Positions 1 to 5,592 of a stretch of DNA of 7,096 nt are shown here, piece after piece. Numbering within the stretch: position 1 is the stretch's first letter; each line of letters begins with the position of its first letter. The notes beneath the pieces were generated by a model, which was given only the letters and a program-made list of their open reading frames with translations, did not search any database and was not told the DNA's origin. Made by a program: the position numbers and the translations under genes. The DNA comes from Limnoraphis robusta CS-951. GTDB taxonomy: Bacteria > Cyanobacteriota > Cyanobacteriia > Cyanobacteriales > Microcoleaceae. The stretch lies in the NCBI RefSeq assembly GCF_000972705.2, contig NZ_LATL02000034.1:5711-12806 (forward strand), read 5' to 3'.

Positions 1-33
1 GCTTGTTTACAAGGGTCAAGCCTTGAATGTTAC

Positions 34-57
34 CACCAAGACACAAAGACACAAAGA
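34..57. repeat. Octamer tandem repeat, three units
   Basis: Three consecutive 8-bp units are visible: CACCAAGA, CACAAAGA and CACAAAGA, the last two identical. Arrays of this CACAAAGA type are common in the intergenic DNA of cyanobacteria and some other bacteria and have no assigned function. It lies close to the window edge, so a larger repeat could continue to the left. Confidence 0.6.
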
Positions 58-60
58 AGT

Positions 61-310
61 TGTAAACATTAACCTGCTCATTGCTATAAATCACTTGATG
101 TTTTCAGCATCATACTTTTTCAAACAAAATCATACAAACTCAAGAAAGTTCACGGTAATTTTCCCAACCCATGACTGAGAAGATGGATATGAGCTAATCA
201 GGGTTTCATCCAGACAGATAACTGACTTCAGAATTCAGTTTGATAAATCTAGAACAGAACAATACTTATACAGGTAATTGCTTCTGTCTAATGCCGATTT
301 AAAATCAAGT
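61..310. other. Intergenic stretch without recognisable gene
   Basis: All frames are broken by frequent stops and I see no ribosome binding site followed by a sustained reading frame. A weak hairpin (AACTGA at 220-225 with TCAGTT at 235-240) is present. It is followed by a -35-like TTGATA (240-245) and a poorly placed TATACA (267-272, 21-bp spacing). These could start a transcript into the hairpin element at 311-408, but the promoter call is weak. Confidence 0.4.
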
Positions 311-408
311 AATCAACCCAACTCCTAAAGTTGATTTGGATGAAACGTCATTGAATCAGGATGAGCTAGAGTTATATGATAAGTACCCAGGAGTTGGGGT
401 ACTTTTTT
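311..408 (+). ncRNA. Candidate small structured RNA or leader with two loop-complementary hairpins
   Basis: The first hairpin has the 7-bp perfect stem AATCAAC (311-317) / GTTGATT (330-336) and a 12-nt loop containing CAACTCCT (319-326). The second is the terminator hairpin at 381-404, whose 8-nt loop AGGAGTTG (389-396) is the exact reverse complement of that octamer. The match extends to 10 bp (317-326 with 389-398). The RNA could therefore form a loop-loop contact, or an alternative pairing that breaks the terminator stem. Loop 1 also contains CUCCU, the anti-Shine-Dalgarno core. Cyanobacterial Yfr1 carries a similar ACUCCU core, but the overall architecture here does not match Yfr1. No protein is evident. 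The 5' end is unknown, and assignment as an RNA gene is inference from structure alone. Confidence 0.4.
381..408 (+). terminator. Rho-independent terminator
   Basis: The perfect 8-bp stem AAGTACCC (381-388) / GGGTACTT (397-404) encloses an 8-nt loop and runs into six T residues (403-408). The T-tract gives it plus-strand polarity. It lies about 275 bp upstream of the P450 start with no evident gene ending just before it, so it probably ends a small RNA or a transcript entering from the left. Confidence 0.85.
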
Positions 409-633
409 GTTGATGTTATCGGGGTTTTGTATTAAACACTTGCCACATGATAAAAACGGTAATCCCCAGATATCCAAACACGAAGACCCAATCCAAAATT
501 CCGCTCTCCGATAAATAGCCTAGATTTTGCATAGGGAGACAAATTTTAGTAAACGTTAGAGCCAAGCTTTTAGTATTCTACAATCATTAGGAACATTCAG
601 AATAAAACTTTTGCAATTTATAGATCTTTATGT

Positions 634-675
634 TAATTTGAACAGATATAAAAGCAAATTTAGAGATCGGGGAGA
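634..675 (+). promoter_or_regulatory. Possible P450 promoter and ribosome binding site
   Basis: A TATAAA hexamer (647-652) and an extended -10-like TGTTAATTT (631-639, with TTGCAA 17 bp upstream at 611-616) both lie close to the P450 start. Neither is decisive. The purine-rich GGGGAGA (669-675), 7 to 8 nt before ATG 683, is a good Shine-Dalgarno and decides the start codon of the P450 gene. Confidence 0.35.
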
Positions 676-682
676 AAGAAAG

Positions 683-2164
683 ATGACTGCGATCGCCAAT
701 CAAAACACCTGGACAATTCCAGGCCCCAGTTCCTTACCCTTACTCGGGCGTACAATTAATACGATCAGCTTCGCCAAAGACTCAATTGCCTACAGTAATG
801 AACTGTTCAAAACCTATGGTAAAGTTGCTTCTTTAGTGGCGGGAGGGGGAACAAATCTTTATTCTCCTGCTTCTGACTGTCCGGGTAGTGTTATTGCTTA
901 CGGGCCGGAAATTGTTCGTCAAGTTGCCACTGAAAGTCATATTTATCATAAAGCACCTTTATCGGGAACACTTTATCGTTACAAAGATGTTTCAGAACGA
1001 ACTAAACCCTTAAAAAATTATGGTGTTGGACTATTTGGAGTCAATGACGAGACTCACTTGCAGCAACGAAAATTAATGATGCCAGCTTTTCATCATCAAC
1101 AACTTCGTTCTTATCGAAATGATATGGTTGACATCACGCAGTCGGAACTCGAACAAATCAAGGTGAATGAGCCTTGTGAAATTAACCAATTGATGAAAAT
1201 CTTAACGTTAAGAATTGCCACTAAAAGTTTATTTGGCGAAGATGTTACCGAAAAAGATCGCAGTGCAGGAAGTTTACTGCAAGAGATTATTAATTTTCAA
1301 ATCAACCCTCTAACAAAACTTTTACCCCTGGATTTACCCGGCTTGAGTTTTCATCGCTATCTCAATTACTTGAGCCTATTTGAAACGCAAATGAAAGGGA
1401 TTATAGCTGAAAAAAAAGCCAAAGCAACTCCCGACCCAGATGTACTTTCAATGTTAATCAAAGCCCGTTATGAAGATACGGGTCATCCTTTAACAGAAGA
1501 TGAATTAATCGCTCATACCGGAGTTATTTTTCTCGCCGGACACGAAACCACAGCCAACGCTCTAACTTGGACTTTATTATTGCTTTCCCAACATCCTCAA
1601 GTCTGTGCAGATCTTCTGGATGAACTCGAAAATACCCTGCATGGCAACTCCCCAACAGTCGAACAATTACAGCAATTACCTTTATTAGAAAGAGTAATTA
1701 AGGAAAGTTTGCGAGTAATCACTTCTGTTCCCTGGAATGGACGGGTGACTTCCCAGACCACGGAATTAGGAGGTTATATCCTCCCCAAAGGAACCGAGGT
1801 TTTTGTCAGTATTTATCACACCCATCATATGCCCGAAATTTATCCCGCTCCGGAAGCTTTTAATCCCCAACGGTGGGAGAATCTTAATCCTTCCATCTAT
1901 GAATATAATCCGTTTAGTGCAGGCCCCCGTTTATGTTTGGGTGCGGCTTTTGCGATGATGGAAATTAAAATCGTTTTGGCGATGTTATTGCAACGTTTCC
2001 GATGGGAATATCTTCCAGTGCAAAAAATAGATCGCGGCGGTTTTATTTCCATTAAACCCAAATTTGGAATGCAAATGAAAGTCTGTCCACAAGATCGGGA
2101 ATTTATGCGGGGAGTTGGCAGTGTAGAAGGGAACGTTAGAGAAATGGTGAAGTTACCTTCATAG
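683..2164 (+). CDS. Cytochrome P450
   Basis: A haem-thiolate monooxygenase of 493 residues, which would insert one oxygen atom into an organic substrate using electrons from a ferredoxin-type partner. The full P450 motif set is visible: a proline-rich IPGP near residues 12-15, the C-helix HLQQR (125-129), the I-helix oxygen-activation motif AGHETT (285-290), the K-helix ExxR (E341, R344), FNPQRW (393-398, R397 completing the ERR triad) and the haem loop FSAGPRLCLG with Cys418 as the axial ligand. There is no N-terminal membrane anchor, so the protein is probably soluble. I chose ATG 683 because GGGGAGA precedes it; the frame extends to a TTG at 611 that lacks a ribosome binding site. At 493 residues it is longer than typical soluble bacterial P450s (about 400-450), partly through a Gly/Pro-rich stretch around residues 52-75. 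It resembles cyanobacterial long-chain or terpenoid-type P450s in general style, but I cannot assign the CYP family or substrate. No redox partner is adjacent. Confidence 0.95.
   Translation: MTAIANQNTWTIPGPSSLPLLGRTINTISFAKDSIAYSNELFKTYGKVASLVAGGGTNLYSPASDCPGSVIAYGPEIVRQVATESHIYHKAPLSGTLYRYKDVSERTKPLKNYGVGLFGVNDETHLQQRKLMMPAFHHQQLRSYRNDMVDITQSELEQIKVNEPCEINQLMKILTLRIATKSLFGEDVTEKDRSAGSLLQEIINFQINPLTKLLPLDLPGLSFHRYLNYLSLFETQMKGIIAEKKAKATPDPDVLSMLIKARYEDTGHPLTEDELIAHTGVIFLAGHETTANALTWTLLLLSQHPQVCADLLDELENTLHGNSPTVEQLQQLPLLERVIKESLRVITSVPWNGRVTSQTTELGGYILPKGTEVFVSIYHTHHMPEIYPAPEAFNPQRWENLNPSIYEYNPFSAGPRLCLGAAFAMMEIKIVLAMLLQRFRWEYLPVQKIDRGGFISIKPKFGMQMKVCPQDREFMRGVGSVEGNVREMVKLPS
689..696. repeat. 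HIP1 octamer
   Basis: Exact GCGATCGC palindrome, the highly iterated palindrome that is over-represented in most cyanobacterial genomes. Here it falls in the third to fifth codons of the P450 gene. Confidence 0.85.
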
Positions 2165-2315
2165 AATCTTTTCAAGAATAAATTTTACATTTATAGATCG
2201 AGTGTTGCTCTGAAAATCCCTAATTTCAACTGTTTAACTTTTGGTCTTTTCTGGGCTTCACTCCATCTATTTTTATACAAAAATTCCTTGATAACAAACG
2301 GTTTTTTCTCGTAAA

Positions 2316-3188
2316 TTAAACTCGGATCGCGTGTTCATCGGGAACAATTCGAGAGCCATATTTTCTCGCATAAACTTGAGTAAATTCTGCGCCAAAAAAT
2401 AGAATTTGAGCGGAGTAGTAAACCCAGGCCAAAATAATCACCAGAGAACCCGCAGCGCCATAGGTTGAACCAAAGCTGCCCCGTCCGAGATAGAGTCCGA
2501 GGGCAAATTTCCCAATCGTAAATAAGAAAGCCGTAATCAGCGAACCAATCCAAACGTCACTCCACTGAATTTTAGCATCGGGTAAGAACTTAAACATTAA
2601 GGCAAATAACAAAGTAATCACCCCAAAAGAAACCACAAAGTTGAGAATTTGCCACAAGAAATCTGCACCGGGAATTAGACCACTAAAATAATTACTCATC
2701 GCTGAAATAGCAGCACTGAGAATTAGAGAAACTAATAGTAAAAATCCAATTCCGAGAACCGCAGAAAATGATAAAATGCGCTTTCTAATCAATCCGGCAA
2801 TACCGTTTTTAGGCTGGGCTTTCACATTCCAGATGGCATTGAGAGATTCCTGCAAATGAAGAAATACTCCAGACGCACCCATCAACAGAAAAATAATGCT
2901 AAAAATTGAAGCAATACTACTAATTTGAGGTTGATCTGCATTTTGAATTGCTTCTTCTATAACCGTTGCACCCTGTTTTCCGACTAACCCTTGAATTTGA
3001 CCAACAATTTCACCCCGAGCCGCTTCTTCTCCAAAAATAGCTCCGGCGATCGCAATCACAATAATTAATAACGGTGCCAATGAAAAAACAGTGTAATAAG
3101 CCAAAGCAGCCGCCAAACTAGAAGACTTATCCTCTTGCCATTCTTTAAATGTTTCTTTTAGTAGCCGAAAAATTTTCTTAAATCCCAT
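2316..3188 (-). CDS. YihY/virulence factor BrkB family membrane protein
   Basis: A polytopic inner-membrane protein of 290 residues, a normal length for the family. Family hallmarks are visible: ALAYYTVFSLAPLL (residues 28-41) opening the first membrane segment (about 29-52), QESLNAIWNVK (113-123), KFLPDA (200-205), YGAAGSLVIILAWVYYSAQ (243-261) and FGAEFT (265-270). Hydrophobic segments lie near 29-52, 92-112, 141-163, 181-202, 212-234 and 247-267, consistent with six helices. The N-terminus is basic and amphipathic. The start is supported by GGAG at 3196-3199, 7 nt before the ATG. The biochemical role of the family is not established; the old annotation as ribonuclease BN is an error, and transport functions have been proposed. 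It starts 38 bp after the end of apgM on the same strand and is probably co-transcribed with it. It converges on the P450 gene across a 151-bp gap in which I see no clear terminator. Confidence 0.93.
   Translation of the reverse strand: MGFKKIFRLLKETFKEWQEDKSSSLAAALAYYTVFSLAPLLIIVIAIAGAIFGEEAARGEIVGQIQGLVGKQGATVIEEAIQNADQPQISSIASIFSIIFLLMGASGVFLHLQESLNAIWNVKAQPKNGIAGLIRKRILSFSAVLGIGFLLLVSLILSAAISAMSNYFSGLIPGADFLWQILNFVVSFGVITLLFALMFKFLPDAKIQWSDVWIGSLITAFLFTIGKFALGLYLGRGSFGSTYGAAGSLVIILAWVYYSAQILFFGAEFTQVYARKYGSRIVPDEHAIRV
3046..3053. repeat. HIP1 octamer
   Basis: Second exact GCGATCGC palindrome, inside the BrkB-family gene where its codons fall in the first membrane segment (the IAIAG region). 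It supports a cyanobacterial origin. Confidence 0.85.
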
Positions 3189-3226
3189 AAAATTACTCCA
3201 AATAACTAATAAAAAATCTGGCTAAA

Positions 3227-4441
3227 TTAAGCCCCAAATTTTCGCAATCGTTGAGCATGAGCCAATGCCAATCCGATTAAATGAACACCGGGTCTTGTTC
3301 CCAACGCACCGTGCAAACAAGCATATTCATCAAACGTCGCCACATCATCAATTCTTGCTGTTTTTGCTCGCATCATTACGGGAACCGGATGCCAACTATG
3401 ACGGCCCAGAATTGCAGGTGTAGAATGATCCGCACTGACGACTAATACATCGGGATTTAATTGAGTAACAATCGGCATCAATTGATCGACTTCTTCAATC
3501 ACCTGAACTTTAGCATCAAAGTCTTCATCTTCGCCGCGACTATCAGAATGTTTAACATGAAGAAAATAGAAATTATAATCATCACCGTAGCAAGATTCTA
3601 ACACTTGAAAGCGTTGTTTCATGCCACCCGGACGCGGTAAAACGTCCATTCCCACCAAACGACTCACCCCTCGATACATGGGATAATCAGCGATACAAAC
3701 CCCATTTAACCCAAAACGATCGCTTAAAGACGGAAAAGGAACATAACGATCAAATCCTCGCATTAAAATGCTATTCGCAGGTTGTTCATCCGCGAGAACT
3801 TGATTAACTTGGGCGATAAAAGACCTCACTAACTCGGCTGTTACTTCCGATTCTTCTGACGACGGCTTCGGATCTTTTGGCGGAATTCCCGTCACTTGGG
3901 GGTCGGTATCTTCTAACTGACCATCTAATTCTTTTCCTCGCAATACAAACACCGCTCGATGCTGACTAACCGTTTCAAAAAAATATTCACCCTCAAAATC
4001 TAGGGTAACTTTTTCGTTAATTTTTTTACATAAACGACGGTTCAAATCAGTGTCAATGCGACCTGCACGACGGTCTGAAACCTTTCCTTGTTCATCAACA
4101 GTTGCGAAGTTAACCCGTGCGGCAACATCTCCCGGTTGTAGGTCAAATTCAATCCCCAAAGCCGATAAAATTCCCCGACCCACATCATAAATCAGAGGGT
4201 CGTAACCAAACAAACTTAAATGACCCGGGCCGCTTCCGGGTGTAATTCCCGGGCCGACAATTTCTAACAATCCACAACTCGACTGTTGAGCAATTTGATC
4301 GAGGTTGGGAGTGTGAGCAATTTGCAGTTCAGTGCCGCCTTTTTCGGGGTGAGGAAGCCCTCCAACCCCATCGATAATAATGTATATAATTTTGCCGCCT
4401 CGTTCCCAGGCGAGTTCTTCCCAAACGGTTGTAATATCCAT
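3227..4441 (-). CDS. apgM: 2,3-bisphosphoglycerate-independent phosphoglycerate mutase, archaeal type (ApgM)
   Basis: Interconverts 3- and 2-phosphoglycerate in lower glycolysis/gluconeogenesis through a phosphoserine intermediate; a cytosolic metalloenzyme of the alkaline phosphatase superfamily. Its 404 residues match the archaeal-type family (about 400), not the roughly 510-residue bacterial GpmI. Visible motifs are IIIDGVGG with metal ligand D24, ITPGSGPGHLSLFGYDP (66-82) with the presumed nucleophile S70, HVKHSDSRGEDEDF (295-308), and SADHSTP (336-342) followed by RHSWHPVPV (347-355). D338, H339 and H351 are expected metal ligands. In the third motif a Glu (E304) sits where many archaeal members have His in a DEAxH pattern, so this may be a subfamily variant. 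GAGGG lies about 10 nt upstream of the ATG. The gene is first of an apparent two-gene unit with the BrkB-family gene. Cyanobacteria usually carry other phosphoglycerate mutases too, so this copy may not be the main glycolytic one. Confidence 0.93.
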   Translation of the reverse strand: MDITTVWEELAWERGGKIIYIIIDGVGGLPHPEKGGTELQIAHTPNLDQIAQQSSCGLLEIVGPGITPGSGPGHLSLFGYDPLIYDVGRGILSALGIEFDLQPGDVAARVNFATVDEQGKVSDRRAGRIDTDLNRRLCKKINEKVTLDFEGEYFFETVSQHRAVFVLRGKELDGQLEDTDPQVTGIPPKDPKPSSEESEVTAELVRSFIAQVNQVLADEQPANSILMRGFDRYVPFPSLSDRFGLNGVCIADYPMYRGVSRLVGMDVLPRPGGMKQRFQVLESCYGDDYNFYFLHVKHSDSRGEDEDFDAKVQVIEEVDQLMPIVTQLNPDVLVVSADHSTPAILGRHSWHPVPVMMRAKTARIDDVATFDEYACLHGALGTRPGVHLIGLALAHAQRLRKFGA

Positions 4442-4543
4442 GATGATCGTTCCCTCTACTGTCTGATTAATCCATCTAATTTCAGATGATTTAACTGAGG
4501 CAATGCTCGCCTTACCCTTGGATTTTGGGTTAAACTTTCCGAT
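4442..4543 (-). promoter_or_regulatory. apgM upstream region with weak divergent promoter
   Basis: On the minus strand, TAAAAT (4547 to 4542) preceded 18 bp upstream by TTATAT (4571 to 4566) is a possible promoter for apgM. It would overlap the plus-strand promoter at 4544-4572. A small hairpin, CATCT (4473-4477) / AGATG (4484-4488), lies in the leader. The -35 match is weak and the call is tentative. Confidence 0.25.
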
Positions 4544-4572
4544 TTTACACCAATATCTTTAAGATATATAAA
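4544..4572 (+). promoter_or_regulatory. Sigma70-type promoter with palindromic spacer
   Basis: The -35 TTTACA (4544-4549) and -10 TATAAA (4567-4572) each match the consensus at five of six positions and are exactly 17 bp apart, predicting initiation near 4579-4580. Inside the spacer, ATATCTT (4553-4559) and AAGATAT (4561-4567) form a perfect palindrome around one central base. This is the classic position for a repressor operator. It points toward the mini-ORF at 4651 and, eventually, the gene at 5126. Confidence 0.5.
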
Positions 4573-4650
4573 TATAGATCAAATTTCCTCTAACCTAAGA
4601 CGGATTAATCACTGCAATCGGACAGAAATTACCATCAGGAGGTGCAGTCA

Positions 4651-4692
4651 GTGACCCGTGACCAGTTAACAATTACCCCTGTTTGCCGTTAA
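4651..4692 (+). CDS. Possible 13-residue leader peptide
   Basis: A 14-codon frame, GTG to TAA, would encode MTRDQLTITPVCR. It follows a perfect AGGAGGT Shine-Dalgarno (4637-4643) at an ideal 7-nt spacing and lies about 70 nt downstream of the promoter at 4544-4572. No longer frame uses this ribosome binding site. A terminal Cys-Arg pair before the stop recalls translation-sensing leader peptides, but no matching biosynthetic gene follows directly. The product is unrecognised. The support is the ribosome binding site and position only; chance cannot be excluded. Confidence 0.35.
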   Translation: MTRDQLTITPVCR

Positions 4693-4773
4693 TTTGCCAA
4701 AAATTTAGTGGGGAAATTCTAAACTTGTACACTATTGCTCGGAGTAACGTTGACTGTTTTGCAAACTTCAGCC

Positions 4774-4802
4774 TGAGATTGTCAAATCTCAAGAGTTGTT
4801 TT
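4774..4802 (+). terminator. Weak terminator-like hairpin
   Basis: The perfect 7-bp stem TGAGATT (4774-4780) / AATCTCA (4785-4791) with tetraloop GTCA is followed by AGAGTTGTTTT. The T-run is short and displaced, so it would be a weak or partial terminator. It lies about 80 nt after the mini-ORF stop, where an attenuator might be expected. Confidence 0.3.
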
Positions 4803-4882
4803 GATCAAGATGAATAATGTTTTGAATTTTCATGATTTTTAGAATGATTTAATCTGATTTGGGTCAGTCTGGTATTTTCCTC

Positions 4883-4891
4883 TGCTAAAAT
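4883..4891 (+). promoter_or_regulatory. Possible extended -10 promoter
   Basis: TGCTAAAAT fits the extended -10 pattern TGnTAtAAT with one mismatch in the hexamer. No convincing -35 is seen at 16-18 bp. Initiation near 4898 would place the folded element at 4910-4970 at the very 5' end of the transcript. Three TGATTT copies (4833, 4845 and 4855) lie just upstream. Confidence 0.3.
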
Positions 4892-4909
4892 AACAAACTT
4901 TGAGACTCT

Positions 4910-4970
4910 GGGCATTTTTGGGGACGGTTCTCAATGGAGTTGAAGGACTCTGTTTTTGATGACAATGCCC
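4910..4970 (+). ncRNA. Candidate structured leader element upstream of the 5126 gene
   Basis: The closing stem GGGCATT (4910-4916) / AATGCCC (4964-4970) is a perfect 7-bp match. It encloses an inner hairpin, AATGGAGT (4933-4940) / ACTCTGTT (4947-4954), with loop TGAAGG and two G-U pairs. The arrangement suggests a folded 5' leader or small RNA. It matches no riboswitch class I can recognise. A 13-codon frame (MELKDSVFDDNAL, 4934-4975) overlaps the 3' half and would compete with the structure if translated; GGGGA at 4920-4924 precedes it. Confidence 0.3.
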
Positions 4971-5125
4971 TTTAACGCTAAACTTATGACCTATGGGAGA
5001 TAAAACTTAGAGGGGATTCTAACTATATTATAAGTGGGGCAAATTTTTAAAATATAGTTTTTTAAAACCTACATTTCCAACTAAAATGGCGTTCAATCCA
5101 AAAACAAAACAGGAGGTTATAACAA

Positions 5126-5434
5126 GTGATAGTACCGAGTTATCTAAAACAAGTTCAGATGGGATCACCCGGAGGAGGAAGAAGCAAAGAGAAGCCAAAA
5201 GATGTTAAACTCTCTGAAGAACAAATCGCTCAAATCACACAAGACAAGGAAATTAAGGCAGCTCTAGGCCGTCCAATTAAGCGCATCATTCGAGATGAAC
5301 AAGGTCAAATTATTCTCGATATTGGTGATTTGATTACTCATAAAGCCGTCTTCAGAGCAAGACAGGCAGGTGTATTAGATCTGTTGTTGAGTTCAGTTTA
5401 TCGCCGACAATCTCAACCCTCGTTAAAATCCTAG
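5126..5434 (+). CDS. Conserved-looking small protein of unknown function
   Basis: A 102-residue soluble protein that I do not recognise by name. Residues 13-28 are Gly/Lys-rich and probably disordered (GSPGGGRSKEKPKDVK). Residues 29-46 form a likely helix with alternating charges. Residues 47-72 read as a small beta-rich unit with a Gly turn (GRPIKRIIRDEQGQIILDIGDLIT), ending in a helix (74-90) that includes ARQAGVLDLLLSSVY. The beta part resembles PRC-barrel-like domains, but that is a loose resemblance. There is no signal peptide or membrane segment. The GTG start is fixed by AGGAGGT at 5111-5117, with an in-frame stop at 5120 immediately upstream. The strong ribosome binding site suggests good expression. 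The leader could be more than 500 nt long if transcription begins at the 4544-4572 promoter; AT-rich -10-like hexamers also exist closer, at 5026-5034 and 5053-5058. Confidence 0.85.
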   Translation: MIVPSYLKQVQMGSPGGGRSKEKPKDVKLSEEQIAQITQDKEIKAALGRPIKRIIRDEQGQIILDIGDLITHKAVFRARQAGVLDLLLSSVYRRQSQPSLKS

Positions 5435-5592
5435 AAGCTGAAAGATGCAGTGAATAGCCTCATTTCTTGCTGAATATAAACAGGATTTTGAGAAAAGTTT
5501 CATCAGCTTTAGAGTTGGACTTGGTTTAAAATTGAGGCTAAATCATGTCAGCTTTATCAAACGTTTTAAAAACCCAATAGCAAAATTTAAAG

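Noticed and set aside
303..413. Open frame of 36 codons (contains DLDETSLNQDELELYDKYPG) over the hairpin element
   Set aside because: It has no ATG or GTG and no ribosome binding site, a stop lies directly upstream, and its end runs through a clear terminator. It could be a gene remnant, but I cannot support it as a gene.
611..682. 24-residue N-terminal extension of the P450 from a TTG
   Set aside because: No Shine-Dalgarno precedes 611, while ATG 683 has GGGGAGA at the right spacing and begins a normal P450 N-terminus.
1897..2175. Minus-strand open frame of 92 codons
   Set aside because: It is antisense to the P450 haem-binding region, which is clearly coding on the other strand, and its own product has no recognisable features.
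4286..4489. Plus-strand open frame of 67 codons
   Set aside because: It lies mostly antisense to the conserved N-terminus of apgM and has no ribosome binding site.
4665..4735. NtcA site (GTA-N8-TAC)
   Set aside because: GTTAACAATTAC and nearby GTAC strings do not have the required half-sites and spacing.
4741..4800. Possible TPP riboswitch because of a CTGAGA string
   Set aside because: The other conserved TPP elements are absent and no thiamine gene follows; the string belongs to a simple hairpin.
5045..5067. TTTTAAAA inverted repeat with a 7-bp centre
   Set aside because: It is composed only of A/T runs in an AT-rich stretch, so the symmetry is probably compositional.
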